Assembly: GCA_035534175.1 (NCBI GenBank)
Contig: DATLSM010000007.1
Location: 1 to 64,000, forward strand
Length of the DNA: 64,000 nucleotides
Origin: DATLSM01 sp035534175
Lineage (GTDB): Bacteria > Actinomycetota > Thermoleophilia > Solirubrobacterales > 70-9
Direction: 5' to 3'
Each line of letters starts with the position of its first letter. The first letter of the stretch is position 1. Below are positions 16,495 to 25,227 of the stretch, in pieces. The translations under genes were made by a program, and so were the position numbers. Below the pieces are notes generated by a model. The model searched no databases. It was given only the letters and a program-made list of their open reading frames with translations, and was not told the DNA's origin.

Positions 16495-16875
16495 ATGCAA
16501 AGACAGATGCTCAAGTCGAAGATCCACCGGGCCACGGTGACCGACTGCGATGTCGATTACATCGGCAGCATCACGGTCGACACCGAGCTGATGGCCGCAG
16601 CCGACCTGATCACCAATGAGCAGGTCCACGTCTGGGACATCGACAACGGCGCTCGCTTTGTCACCTACGTGATCGACGGCGAGGCGGGCTCGGGGACGAT
16701 GCAGGTCAACGGCGCCGCGGCCCACCTGACCCGGCCCGGCGACAAGATCATCGTCGCCTCCTTCGGCGCCTATGACGAGAGCGACCTCGAGCGCTACTCC
16801 CCGGTCGTCGTCCACGTCGACGACAGCAACCGCACCATCGCGGTGGATAGCCATCCGGAGGTTCTTCTCTCATGA
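16495..16875 (+). CDS. panD: aspartate 1-decarboxylase proenzyme
   Basis: The 126-aa proenzyme makes the beta-alanine used by PanC. The self-cleavage site G24-S25 (DVDYIGSITVD) generates the pyruvoyl cofactor from Ser25, and K9 of MLKSKIHRATVT is the conserved active-site lysine. The start is ATG 16495 behind GAGGGGAG. The stop overlaps the panB start (ATGA, 16872-16875). Confidence 0.95.
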   Translation: MQRQMLKSKIHRATVTDCDVDYIGSITVDTELMAAADLITNEQVHVWDIDNGARFVTYVIDGEAGSGTMQVNGAAAHLTRPGDKIIVASFGAYDESDLERYSPVVVHVDDSNRTIAVDSHPEVLLS

Positions 16876-17807
16876 GTTCGGGCCTGCGCCAGCAGACCGT
16901 CACGGCGACCGCGGAGCGCCTGCCGATCACTCTCCCCCGGCTCGCCGAGATGAAGGAGGCCGGCGAGCCGATCGTGATGGTCACCGCCTATGACTATCCC
17001 TCGGCGAAGGCGGCCGAGGAGGCCGGCGTTGACCTGGTCCTGGTGGGCGACACCGCGGCGATGGTCGTCCTCGGGTACCCGGGGACCGAGCCGGTCTCGA
17101 TGGACGAGATGGTGATGCTGGGAAAGGCGGTCCGCCGCGGCCTGAGGGCGCCGCTGATGGTCGGCGACATGCCGATGGGCAGCTACGAGGCGAGCAACGA
17201 GCTGGCGGTTGGCAACGCCCAGCGCCTGGTCAAGGAGACCGGCTGCCAGGTTGTCAAGCTGGAGGCCGGGGGGACGTCGGTCGAGCGGGCGCGGGCGATC
17301 GTGCGGTCGGGGATTCCGGTGATGGGCCACGTCGGCCTTACGCCGCAGACGGCCACCGCCCTCGGCGGCTACAAAACCCAGGGCAAGACCGCCCCGGGGG
17401 CGATTCGACTCTGCGAGGACGCCCTGGCGCTTCAATCGGTCGGGTGCTTCGCGATCGTCTTCGAGGCCGTTCCCGCGGCAATCACCGAGGCGATCGTGGA
17501 GAAGCTTGAGATCCCCACGATCGGCATCGGCGCCGGTCCGGCGACCGCCGGCCAGGTGCTGGTATTCCACGACCTGCTGGGGATAACGACCGGCCGGATG
17601 GCGAAGTTCGTCAAACGCTACGCCGACATCCACGCGGCGATGGTGCGCGGGTTGAGCGACTACACGAGCGAGGTGCGCTCGCGCCATTTCCCCGAGCCCC
17701 AGCACGTCTACAGCATCGAGCCGGCCGAGCTGGCGGAGTTCAGGCGCTACCTGGAGCAGGAGAGCCTGGCGTCGCAAAAGGCCTGGGATTGGGAGCCGCT
17801 GCCCTAG
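16872..17807 (+). CDS. panB: 3-methyl-2-oxobutanoate hydroxymethyltransferase
   Basis: The 311-aa TIM-barrel enzyme transfers a hydroxymethyl group from methylene-THF to ketoisovalerate, making ketopantoate. Signature segments: MVTAYDYPSAKAAEEAG, VGDTAAMVVLGYP (Mg2+-binding Asp), MPMGSYE, VKLEAG and PVMGHVGLTPQ. The N-terminus is about 15 residues longer than the core. It is last in the panC-panD-panB unit. No panE/ketopantoate reductase lies in the window. Confidence 0.95.
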   Translation: MSSGLRQQTVTATAERLPITLPRLAEMKEAGEPIVMVTAYDYPSAKAAEEAGVDLVLVGDTAAMVVLGYPGTEPVSMDEMVMLGKAVRRGLRAPLMVGDMPMGSYEASNELAVGNAQRLVKETGCQVVKLEAGGTSVERARAIVRSGIPVMGHVGLTPQTATALGGYKTQGKTAPGAIRLCEDALALQSVGCFAIVFEAVPAAITEAIVEKLEIPTIGIGAGPATAGQVLVFHDLLGITTGRMAKFVKRYADIHAAMVRGLSDYTSEVRSRHFPEPQHVYSIEPAELAEFRRYLEQESLASQKAWDWEPLP

Positions 17808-17831
17808 TCTGGGGTTTGGGTCGGGGCTCCG

Positions 17832-18425
17832 CTAGCCCTCCGGCGGGCTCCATCTGACCTGCCTCAGGATCCTGGCCGGCGCGCCGGCGGCGATCACTCC
17901 AGGCGGCAGGGAGGCCGTCACCACGGAGTTGGCGCCGATCACGCAGCGCTCGCCCACCGTGACGCCGCCGGTGACGACGCAGTTCACCCCGAACCAACAG
18001 TTGGAGCCGATCTCCACCGGGCCATTGGGGGTGAAGCCCTGCTGGGTAACCGGGATGCGAGGATCGTCGAATCGGTGCTCGGCGTCGCCGATGAAGCAGC
18101 CATTGGCGAGCATCGTGTGGTCGCCGATCGTGATCCGCTCGTAGGCGGCGAGCATCGTGTTGCGGTTGAGAAAGCAGCCGGCGCCGATCTCGATCCTCGC
18201 CTCTGGAGCGAGGGTCAGCCAGCAGCCCGGCTCCAGCAGCGTGCCTTCGCCAATTCTCAGACGCCCCTCCCCGAGCGCCTCCAACACCTCGCCCTCGATC
18301 GGCGGGCGGATGAAGAAGCCGCCGCGGGCGGCGTGGCGGGCGAGTTGCCAGCGGCGCAGGGCCCGGTGGTTTCGCTCATACCAGCGGCGCTTCGCCCACC
18401 AGACCCGCCACCCCCGCTCCGTCAT
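17832..18425 (-). CDS. left-handed beta-helix (hexapeptide repeat) acyltransferase
   Basis: From ATG 18425 the 197-aa protein has a basic, Trp/Arg-rich N-terminal helix (WRVWWAKRRWYERNHRALRRW) followed by imperfect hexapeptide repeats over about residues 55-185 (IGEGTLLEP, IEIGAGCFLN, ITIGDHTMLANGCFIG, VEIGSNCWFGVNCVV, VTVGERCVIGANSVVT) as in maltose/galactoside acetyltransferases. It probably acylates a sugar or cell-envelope molecule. The gene is convergent with panB (24 nt) and divergent from the ROK kinase gene (31 nt). Confidence 0.8.
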   Translation of the reverse strand: MTERGWRVWWAKRRWYERNHRALRRWQLARHAARGGFFIRPPIEGEVLEALGEGRLRIGEGTLLEPGCWLTLAPEARIEIGAGCFLNRNTMLAAYERITIGDHTMLANGCFIGDAEHRFDDPRIPVTQQGFTPNGPVEIGSNCWFGVNCVVTGGVTVGERCVIGANSVVTASLPPGVIAAGAPARILRQVRWSPPEG

Positions 18426-18444
18426 CCAGAACAAGGTTACGACG

Positions 18445-18450
18445 TAGACT
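18445..18450 (+). promoter_or_regulatory. -10 box for the ROK kinase gene (leaderless)
   Basis: TAGACT (TANNNT) ends 6 nt before the GTG start at 18457. No Shine-Dalgarno is visible between them, so translation from a leaderless message is likely. Confidence 0.5.
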
Positions 18451-18456
18451 GCCGAC

Positions 18457-19422
18457 GTGGCTGAGCTGCGGGGGGGAATCGATCTCGGCGGGACCAAGAT
18501 CCAGACGGCGATCGTCGACGGCGGCGCCGGGGTCGTGGGGGAGGCGCGCCACCCGACGCCCACCAGCGGCGGCCCGCAGGACGTGGCGGGCGCGATGGCC
18601 GCCGCGCTGCGCGAGGCGGCCGGGGCAGCGGGGGTCGATATCGGCGCGCTTGAGGGCGTTGGCGTCGGCTCGCCCGGCGAGGTGGACGGGACGACGGGCG
18701 TCGTCTCCGCTGCTCGCAACCTGCCCGGCTGGGAGGGCAGCTTTCCCCTGGCTGAAGTCCTGAAGAAGGACCTGGGCACCGAGGTGCGGCTCGGCAATGA
18801 CGTTCAGGTCGCCACCGAAGCCGAGTTTCACCTCGGCGCGGGCAGGGAGTTCCACAGCCTGATCGGAGTCTTCTGGGGGACCGGCGTCGGCGGAGGGCTG
18901 GTGCTCGACGACAAACCGTGGCTGGGCCGCGGCGCCGCCGGGGAGATCGGTCACATGGTCGTCAAGCGCGGCGGGGCGAAGTGCCCCTGCGGACGCAAGG
19001 GCTGCCTGGAGGCCTATGCGGGGCGGGCTGCGATGGAGGGCGAGGCGCGGCGACAGCACGAGGAGGGAGTCAAGACCGACCTCTTCAAGCTGATGGACAA
19101 ACACGGCCGCGACCGGTTGACCAGCGGCATCTGGGAGCGAGCGCTCGACCAGGGTGACCAGCTGGCCGAGGACCTGATCCAGCGCGCCGTCGAGGCCCTG
19201 GGCACCGGGATCGCCTCGGCCGTCAACCTGCTGGACCCCGAGGCGGTGATCATCGGCGGTGGGCTCGGGGGCCGCTTCGGCGATCGCTACATGGAGCCGC
19301 TGACCAAGGAGATGGGCAAGCACCTCTTCCTCGACGAGCGCCCTCCCGCCGTACGGGTCGCTTCCCTGGGCGACCTGGGGGGAGCGATCGGCGCCTCCCT
19401 GCTGTTCGCCCGGTCCCGATAG
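18457..19422 (+). CDS. ROK-family sugar kinase (glucokinase-like)
   Basis: The 321-aa ROK protein has the phosphate-binding GIDLGGTKIQTAI, the GTGVGGGLVLD segment, the catalytic LGND-type Asp (RLGNDVQVA), and the ROK zinc site GHM...CPCGRKGCLEAYAG (about residues 168-188). It has no N-terminal helix-turn-helix, so it is an enzyme rather than a NagC/XylR-type regulator. Most likely it phosphorylates glucose or an aminosugar; the substrate cannot be set from sequence. It ends 15 nt before the convergent uvrA stop. Confidence 0.88.
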   Translation: MAELRGGIDLGGTKIQTAIVDGGAGVVGEARHPTPTSGGPQDVAGAMAAALREAAGAAGVDIGALEGVGVGSPGEVDGTTGVVSAARNLPGWEGSFPLAEVLKKDLGTEVRLGNDVQVATEAEFHLGAGREFHSLIGVFWGTGVGGGLVLDDKPWLGRGAAGEIGHMVVKRGGAKCPCGRKGCLEAYAGRAAMEGEARRQHEEGVKTDLFKLMDKHGRDRLTSGIWERALDQGDQLAEDLIQRAVEALGTGIASAVNLLDPEAVIIGGGLGGRFGDRYMEPLTKEMGKHLFLDERPPAVRVASLGDLGGAIGASLLFARSR

Positions 19423-19437
19423 GGCCCTTCCTCGACC

Positions 19438-22428
19438 TCAGGCCGCCACCGGCTCGCGGCGCTTTCGCTTCTTCGCTTTCGGCTCGAGCAGGCCGGCGAG
19501 GAACCTGCCGGTGTGGGAGGACTCGACCGCAGCGACGTCCTCGGGGGTGCCGGTGGCGACCACCTCTCCCCCCTCCTCCCCTCCCTCCGGGCCGAGATCG
19601 ATCAACCGATCGGCGGTCTTGATCACGTCAAGGTTGTGCTCGATCACGACCACCGTGTTGCCGGCATCGACCAACCTGCCGAGCACCTCGAGCAGGCGCT
19701 GCACATCGGCAAAATGCAGGCCGGTGGTCGGCTCGTCGAGGATGTAGAGGGTGTCGCCGGTGGCGACCTTGGACAGCTCGGTGGCCAGCTTCACCCGCTG
19801 CGCCTCTCCACCGGAGAGCGTCGTCGCCGCCTGGCCAAGGTGAATGTAGTCAAGCCCGACGTCGTGCAGGGTGCGAAGCCGGCGAGCGATCTTCGGCACG
19901 TTCTCGAAGAACTCGACCGCCTCCTCGACCGACATCTCGAGCACGTCGGCAATGCTCTTCCCCTTGAATCGCACCTCCAGTGTCTCGCGGTTGTAGCGCC
20001 TCCCGTGGCACTGCTCGCAGGGAACGTAAACGTCGGGCAGGAAGTGCATCTCGATCTTGATCTGGCCGTCTCCCTTGCAGACCTCGCAGCGGCCGCCCCT
20101 GACGTTGAAGCTGAAGCGCCCCGGCTTGTAGCCGCGCGCCCTCGCCTCCTGGGTCTGGGTGAAGAGCTGGCGGATGTGATCGAAGACGCCGCTGTAGGTG
20201 GCCGGGTTGGAGCGCGGGGTGCGACCGATCGGCGACTGGTCGATGTTGATGATCTTGTCGATCTGGGTGAGACCGTCGATACCGTCGTGAGCCCCCGGCC
20301 TCAGCTTCGCCTGGTGCAGGCGATTGGCGACCGCGTGGTGCAGGGTCTCGTTGACCAGCGTCGACTTGCCCGAGCCCGAGACGCCGGTGACGCAACAGAA
20401 GACGCCGAGCGGGATGACTACGTCGATCCCCTTCAGATTGTGTTCGCGGGCGCCGCGCACCTGCAGTGCCCCGCGCGGCTCGCGCCGCCGGGGCGGGACC
20501 TCGATCCTGCGCTTGCCGGAAAGGTACTGACCGGTCAGAGAGGCGGCGTTGCGTGAGATCTCGGCCGGGGTGCCCGCGGCGATCACGTGGCCGCCGTGCT
20601 CGCCGGCGCCGGGGCCCAGGTCGACGATGTGGTCGGCGGCCATCATCGTCCCCTGGTCATGCTCGACCACGATCACCGTGTTACCGAGGTCGCGCAGCCG
20701 GTCCAGAGTGGCGATCAGCTTCTCGTTGTCTCGCTGGTGGAGTCCGATCGAGGGCTCGTCGAGGACGTACATCACGCCGACCAGGCTGGAGCCGATCTGT
20801 GTCGCCAGCCGAATCCGCTGCGCCTCCCCGCCCGAGAGGGATCGCGACGGGCGCTCCAGCGCGAGGTATCCGATGCCGACGTTCTCGAGGAACGCGAGTC
20901 GTTCGGAGATCTCGCGCACGATCAGTCGCGCGATCGCCCGCTCGGTCTCAGTCATCTCCAGGGCCGCGATCCACTCCGCCGCCGCCCTGGCCGACCTCGC
21001 GCAGTACTCGGCGATGCTGATCCCTCCCACCTTGACCGCGAGGCTCTCCGGCCGCAGCCGCGCTCCCCCGCAGTCGGGGCATGGCTGCTCGGCCATGTAG
21101 CCCTCAATCCGCTCCCGATTGGTCTCGGAATCGGTCTCCTCGTAGCGGCGCTGGAGATGGTTGACGATGCCCTCGAAGCGAACGCTGTAGGAGCGGCGGC
21201 GACCGAAGCGGTTGGTGTAGGTCACCTTGTGACGGTCGCCACCGGTGCCGAAGAGGAAGATCTCGCGTTCGGACTTCTTCAACTTGGCCCACGGCCTGTC
21301 GACCTCGACGCCGTACTCCTCGGCGACGGCAGCGATCAGCCTCCGCCAATAGGCGGTGACGCCGCGGTTCCATGGCTGCAGCGCTCCCTCCGCCAGCGAC
21401 AGGGTCGGGTCGGGGACGACCAATTCGGGATCGATCACACGCTGGAAGCCGAGCCCGTGGCAGCGCTCGCAGGCGCCGTGGGGCGAGTTGAAGGAGAAGA
21501 TCCGCGGCTCCAGCTCGGGGATCGAGGTGCCGCAGTTGAGGCAGGCAAATCGCTCCGAAAAAAGCATGACCGTGCCGCTGCGTTCAGCATCGCTGCCGCC
21601 ATCGGCGGGCCTTGGGCCAGGCCGAGCGCGCTTTGATCCCCCCCGCGCTCGGGCGGGGGGTGAGTGTGGCGCTGGCGTGCTGGCGCGGTCCTCCTCGAGC
21701 CCCCTGCCGAGGATCTCGACTTCGATCAGACCAGCGGCCAGGCCCGCGGCGGCCTCGACCGACTCCGAGAGACGACGGCGAAGGTCGGCTTTCATCACCA
21801 GACGGTCGACGACCACCGAGACGTCGTGTTTGAACTTCTTGTCGAGGATGATCTCCTCATCCAGGCGGCGCAGGTCGCCGTTGACCTTGGCCCTGGAGTA
21901 GCCCTCGAGCCGCATCTGCTCGATCAGCTTTCCGTACTCGCCTTTGCGCCCGCGCACCACCGGCGCCATGACCATGAATCTGGTCCCCTGCTCCAGGGTC
22001 ATCAGCCGATCGACGATCTGCTCCTGCGTCTGGCCGGCGATCTCCTCGCCGCACTCCGGGCAGTGGGGAACGCCGATCCGCGCCCAGAGCAGCCGCAGGT
22101 AATCATAGATCTCGGTCACCGTGCCGACCGTCGAGCGCGGGTTGCGGGAGGTCGTCTTCTGGTCGATCGAGATCGCCGGTGAAAGTCCCTCGATCGAGTC
22201 GACGTCGGGCTTCTCCATCAGCCCGAGGAACTGGCGCGCGTAGGAGGAGAGGGACTCCACGTAGCGCCGCTGCCCCTCGGCGTAGATCGTGTCGAAGGCG
22301 AGGCTCGACTTCCCCGAGCCGGAGAGTCCGGTGATCACGATCAGCGCGTCACGGGGCAGCTCGACGTCGACGTCCTTGAGGTTGTGCTCGCGGGCACCGG
22401 AGATGACGATTCGCTCAGAGGCAGCCAC
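19438..22428 (-). CDS. uvrA: excinuclease ABC subunit A
   Basis: The 996-aa damage-recognition ATPase of nucleotide excision repair has two ABC modules: Walker A GLSGSGKSSLAF (about 34-45) and GVSGSGKSTLVNE; signatures SLSGGEAQRIRLA and TLSGGEAQRVKLA; zinc ligands in ACLNCG/ACERCHG and GRCEVCKG/PCEQCHG. The length exceeds the usual 940-960 because of an Arg/Gly/Pro-rich insert at about residues 242-286 (DNA 21571-21705), just before the first zinc module. The start is GTG 22428, with TAGAAT 7 nt upstream and an SOS-type operator behind it. The last residues are Lys/Arg-rich. Confidence 0.97.
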   Translation of the reverse strand: MAASERIVISGAREHNLKDVDVELPRDALIVITGLSGSGKSSLAFDTIYAEGQRRYVESLSSYARQFLGLMEKPDVDSIEGLSPAISIDQKTTSRNPRSTVGTVTEIYDYLRLLWARIGVPHCPECGEEIAGQTQEQIVDRLMTLEQGTRFMVMAPVVRGRKGEYGKLIEQMRLEGYSRAKVNGDLRRLDEEIILDKKFKHDVSVVVDRLVMKADLRRRLSESVEAAAGLAAGLIEVEILGRGLEEDRASTPAPHSPPARARGGSKRARPGPRPADGGSDAERSGTVMLFSERFACLNCGTSIPELEPRIFSFNSPHGACERCHGLGFQRVIDPELVVPDPTLSLAEGALQPWNRGVTAYWRRLIAAVAEEYGVEVDRPWAKLKKSEREIFLFGTGGDRHKVTYTNRFGRRRSYSVRFEGIVNHLQRRYEETDSETNRERIEGYMAEQPCPDCGGARLRPESLAVKVGGISIAEYCARSARAAAEWIAALEMTETERAIARLIVREISERLAFLENVGIGYLALERPSRSLSGGEAQRIRLATQIGSSLVGVMYVLDEPSIGLHQRDNEKLIATLDRLRDLGNTVIVVEHDQGTMMAADHIVDLGPGAGEHGGHVIAAGTPAEISRNAASLTGQYLSGKRRIEVPPRRREPRGALQVRGAREHNLKGIDVVIPLGVFCCVTGVSGSGKSTLVNETLHHAVANRLHQAKLRPGAHDGIDGLTQIDKIINIDQSPIGRTPRSNPATYSGVFDHIRQLFTQTQEARARGYKPGRFSFNVRGGRCEVCKGDGQIKIEMHFLPDVYVPCEQCHGRRYNRETLEVRFKGKSIADVLEMSVEEAVEFFENVPKIARRLRTLHDVGLDYIHLGQAATTLSGGEAQRVKLATELSKVATGDTLYILDEPTTGLHFADVQRLLEVLGRLVDAGNTVVVIEHNLDVIKTADRLIDLGPEGGEEGGEVVATGTPEDVAAVESSHTGRFLAGLLEPKAKKRKRREPVAA
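21639..21660. repeat. perfect hairpin inside the uvrA insert
   Basis: CCCCCCGC (21639-21646) and GCGGGGGG (21653-21660) form an 8-bp perfect stem around the 6-nt loop GCTCGG. It encodes PPARARG within the non-conserved insert of UvrA, which suggests a palindromic element inserted in frame. Confidence 0.5.
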
Positions 22429-22435
22429 TCGCCCG

Positions 22436-22441
22436 ATTCTA
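22436..22441 (-). promoter_or_regulatory. -10 box of uvrA (leaderless)
   Basis: TAGAAT on the minus strand lies 7 nt before the uvrA GTG (22428). No Shine-Dalgarno separates them. The SOS-type operator starts 7 nt upstream of this box. Confidence 0.55.
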
Positions 22442-22448
22442 CGCAGGC

Positions 22449-22460
22449 GAACGGTTGTTC
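22449..22460. promoter_or_regulatory. LexA/DinR SOS operator of uvrA
   Basis: GAACggttGTTC matches the Gram-positive/actinobacterial SOS box core GAAC-N4-GTTC, flanked by C on both sides as in CGAACRNRYGTTYC (one mismatch in the central N4). It lies 21-32 nt upstream of the uvrA start, between the expected -35 and the -10 box, where LexA would block RNA polymerase. uvrA is a standard SOS gene, which supports the call. Confidence 0.75.
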
Positions 22461-22481
22461 CCCTACGCCTCGCCCCTCCAC

Positions 22482-22500
22482 GATCCGCTGGCAGCGGATC
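22482..22500. repeat. perfect palindrome upstream of uvrA
   Basis: GATCCGCT-GGC-AGCGGATC is a perfect 8-bp inverted repeat with a 3-nt spacer, 54-72 nt upstream of the uvrA start. No T-run follows on either strand, so it is not a standard terminator. It may be a protein-binding site. Confidence 0.4.
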
Positions 22501-22811
22501 AGTCCAGGGAAAAAGGCGCGCCGTTCACCGCCCCCTCGCACGCCGCTTGATCTCCCAGCAATGCGCACCGGGGTGAGCTCAGGCAAGCGATCAAGCAGAC
22601 CGGGCGCCGCGGGTTGCTCCGGTCGCCAGGGCCCTCCATTGCACCCAGCGGCGGGCTCCCGTGCGAGCGCCCCTGCTCGGTGACCAGCCGCCCCAGCTGG
22701 CGAGATCCGCATTTAGGTGAAGCTACATCCGGGCCGGATAAACAAGGAATCACCCAGCGGCGGTGCTAGGTTGGATCCGGGCAGGAACCCAAGCGCTATA
22801 GAGGAGGAGAG

Positions 22812-23192
22812 ATGTCCAACATCGATACCGCGAAATCCGCCTACGAGGCCTTCGGGCGCGGCGATCTGGCCGCCCTGCGGGAGGATTTCTCCGAGGACGC
22901 CGTGTGGCTGACCTCGGACGAGCTGCCACTCGGGGGAAGAACCAGCGGCCGCGAGCAGATCATCGCCAACTTCGCTCAGATCCCCAACTACTGGACCTCG
23001 TTCAGCGTCGAGCCGGAGGAGTTCATCGACGCCGGCGACTACGTTGTGGTCAGGGGGACGCAGCGCGCCGGCAACGACCGCGGCAGCTTCGAGGCCCCCT
23101 ACCTGCACCTGATGAAGTTCGACGGCGGCAAGGTCATCCTGGGCGAGTTCCACACCGACTCGGCCAAGGCCGCGAAGCTGCAGGCTTCCTAA
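22812..23192 (+). CDS. SnoaL/NTF2-like ketosteroid-isomerase-related protein
   Basis: The 126-aa protein has the NTF2-like pattern: N-terminal helix TAKSAYEAFGRGDLAALREDFSEDAVW, then a curved sheet (GREQIIANFAQIPNYWTSFSVEPEEFIDAGDYVVVRG) and the final strands LHLMKFDGGKVILGEFHTDSA. Members include isomerases, cyclases and many uncharacterised proteins, so the reaction cannot be assigned. A strong GAGGAGGAGAG Shine-Dalgarno precedes the ATG. It is convergent with uvrB: the two stop codons overlap in CTAA at 23189-23192. Confidence 0.75.
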   Translation: MSNIDTAKSAYEAFGRGDLAALREDFSEDAVWLTSDELPLGGRTSGREQIIANFAQIPNYWTSFSVEPEEFIDAGDYVVVRGTQRAGNDRGSFEAPYLHLMKFDGGKVILGEFHTDSAKAAKLQAS

Positions 23193-25207
23193 GCCCGCAT
23201 CCCGTCAAGGTCGCGGCGCAGCTCCTTCAGCTCGTCGCGGATCCGGCCTGCCTCCTCGAAGCGGAGATCGTCAGCGGCAGCGAGCATCTCCTCCTCGAGG
23301 TCGACGATCGTGCGCTCCAGCTCCGCCGGGTCGGCAAAGTCCTCGCTGCGCCCCCGGCGGCGCCGGCGCGGCGCCCGGTCCTCCATCGCCAGGAACTGAC
23401 TCATCTCAGATATTCCCTTGCGCACCGTCTCCGGCGTGATCCCGTGCTCCTCGTTGTAGGCGACCTGGATCGCGCGGCGGCGGTCGGTCTCGCCGATCGC
23501 GGCGCGCATCGAGTCGGTCTCCCGGTCGGCATACATCAGCACCCGCCCGTTGACGTTGCGGGCGGCGCGGCCGATCGTCTGCACCAGGCTGGTCTCCCCG
23601 CGCAGGAAGCCCTCCTTGTCGGCGTCGAGGATCGCCACAAGGGAGACCTCGGGCAGGTCGAGACCCTCGCGCAGCAGGTTGACGCCCACCAGCACGTCGT
23701 ACTCACCAAGCCGCAGATCGCGGACGATCTGGATCCGTTCCAGGGTGTCGATCTCCGAGTGCAGGTAGCGAACCTTGATCCCGTACTCCAGCAGGTATGC
23801 GGTCAGGTCCTCGGCCATCTTCTTGGTCAGCGTCGTCACCAGCACCCGGTCGCCGGCCGCGGCCCGCGCCCTGATCTCGTTCATCAGGTCGTCGATCTGG
23901 TTCTTCGTCTCCCGCACCTCGATCTCGGGGTCGACGATCCCGGTTGGGCGGACGATCTGCTCGACGACCCGGGTCGACTCGGCCCGCTCGAATGGCCCGG
24001 GTGTCGCCGAGACCATCACCAGCTGCGGCACCCGCTCGAGGAACTCGTCGAACTTCAGCGGTCGGTTGTCGATCGCCGAGGGCAGTCGGAAGCCGTAATC
24101 GATGAGCGTCTGCTTGCGCGAGCGGTCGCCCTGATACATCCCGCCGATCTGGGGGACCGTCTGGTGGGACTCGTCGGCGAAAACGACGAAGTCGTCGGGA
24201 AAGTAGTCGATCAAGGTGTGCGGCGGGCTCCCCGGCGGGCGCCCATCGAGGATGCGCGAGTAGTTCTCGATCCCCGAGGTGAAGCCGAGCTCCCTCATCA
24301 TCTCGAGGTCATAGGCGGTGCGCTGTCGCAGCCGGTGCGCCTCGAGCTGCTTGCCTTCCGCCTCCAGCTCGGCGGTCCGCGCGTTCAGTTCGGCGCGGAT
24401 CTCCTCCACCGCGCGCTCCAGCGTCTCATCGCGGGTCACGTAGTGAGAGGCCGGCCAGACCGAGACGTGCTCGATCGTGTCCAGCACCTCCCCGGTGAGC
24501 GGGTCGAAGTGCTGGATCCCCTCGATCTGATCGCCGAACAACGAGATCCGGTAGGCGGAGTCCGCGTAGGCGGGCATGATCTCCAGCACCTCGCCGCGCG
24601 CCCGGAAGCTGCCGCGACCCAGCACCGCGTCGTTGCGCTGGTACTGCATCTTCACCAGCTTGCGCAGCACCTCGTCGCGGTCGATCTCCTCGCCAACTTT
24701 GAACAGCTGCATTTTTTCGTTGTAGACCTGGGGCGAGCCGATCCCATAGATGCAGGAGACCGAGGCGACGATGATCACGTCGCGGCGGGCGAACAGGGCG
24801 GCGGTGGCCGCGTGGCGGAGGCGGTCGATCTCGTCGTTGATCGAAGAGTCCTTCTCGATGTAGAGGTCCTGCGCCGGGACGTAGGCCTCCGGTTGGTAGT
24901 AGTCGTAGTAGGAAACGAAGAACTCGACCGCATTGTCCGGGAAGAACTCACGGAACTCGTTGCAGAGCTGGGCGGCGAGCGTCTTGTTGTGGGCAATCAC
25001 CAGCGACGGCCGCTGAACGGCGGCGATCGTCGCCGCCATGGTGAAGGTCTTGCCGGTCCCGGTTGCCCCGAGCAGGGTCTGGAAGCGCTCCCCCGCTTCG
25101 AGGCCCTCGGCCAGCCCGGCGATCGCTTTTGGCTGATCGGCCGCTGGGGTGTAGGCGGTGTTGAGGGCGAAATCGGGCACTCCGTGAACATAGCGTGGGA
25201 CCCGCAT
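23189..25207 (-). CDS. uvrB: excinuclease ABC subunit B
   Basis: The 672-aa helicase-like subunit takes damaged DNA from UvrA. It has Walker A GATGTGKTFTMA near residue 43, the beta-hairpin SYYDYYQPEAYVP, DESHQTVPQIGGMY, the helicase motif VATLTKKMAEDLT-like VLVTTLTKKMAEDL, QTIGRAARNVNGRV and a C-terminal UVR domain (LEEEMLAAADDLRFEEAGRIRDEL) that contacts UvrC. The start is ATG 25207, with no SOS box recognised just upstream. It is divergent from the XRE regulator gene, with 20 nt between them. Confidence 0.97.
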   Translation of the reverse strand: MRVPRYVHGVPDFALNTAYTPAADQPKAIAGLAEGLEAGERFQTLLGATGTGKTFTMAATIAAVQRPSLVIAHNKTLAAQLCNEFREFFPDNAVEFFVSYYDYYQPEAYVPAQDLYIEKDSSINDEIDRLRHAATAALFARRDVIIVASVSCIYGIGSPQVYNEKMQLFKVGEEIDRDEVLRKLVKMQYQRNDAVLGRGSFRARGEVLEIMPAYADSAYRISLFGDQIEGIQHFDPLTGEVLDTIEHVSVWPASHYVTRDETLERAVEEIRAELNARTAELEAEGKQLEAHRLRQRTAYDLEMMRELGFTSGIENYSRILDGRPPGSPPHTLIDYFPDDFVVFADESHQTVPQIGGMYQGDRSRKQTLIDYGFRLPSAIDNRPLKFDEFLERVPQLVMVSATPGPFERAESTRVVEQIVRPTGIVDPEIEVRETKNQIDDLMNEIRARAAAGDRVLVTTLTKKMAEDLTAYLLEYGIKVRYLHSEIDTLERIQIVRDLRLGEYDVLVGVNLLREGLDLPEVSLVAILDADKEGFLRGETSLVQTIGRAARNVNGRVLMYADRETDSMRAAIGETDRRRAIQVAYNEEHGITPETVRKGISEMSQFLAMEDRAPRRRRRGRSEDFADPAELERTIVDLEEEMLAAADDLRFEEAGRIRDELKELRRDLDGMRA

Positions 25208-25227
25208 GAGCCAGGGAGCGAGACCTT

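Larger units (their letters stand above)
22429..22811. other. 383-nt divergent intergenic region between uvrA and the SnoaL-like gene
   Basis: On the uvrA side it holds a -10 box (22436-22441), an SOS-type operator (22449-22460) and a perfect 8-bp palindrome (22482-22500). On the other side it ends in the GAGGAGGAGAG Shine-Dalgarno of the gene at 22812. The central 200 nt (about 22530-22730) are GC-rich with no convincing gene: the short open frames there show no recognisable protein. A direct repeat of ATCCGGGC appears near 22729 and 22777. Confidence 0.5.

Noticed and set aside
22499..22753. 84-aa minus-strand frame in the uvrA upstream region
   Set aside because: No Shine-Dalgarno, no -10 box at the right distance and no recognisable protein.
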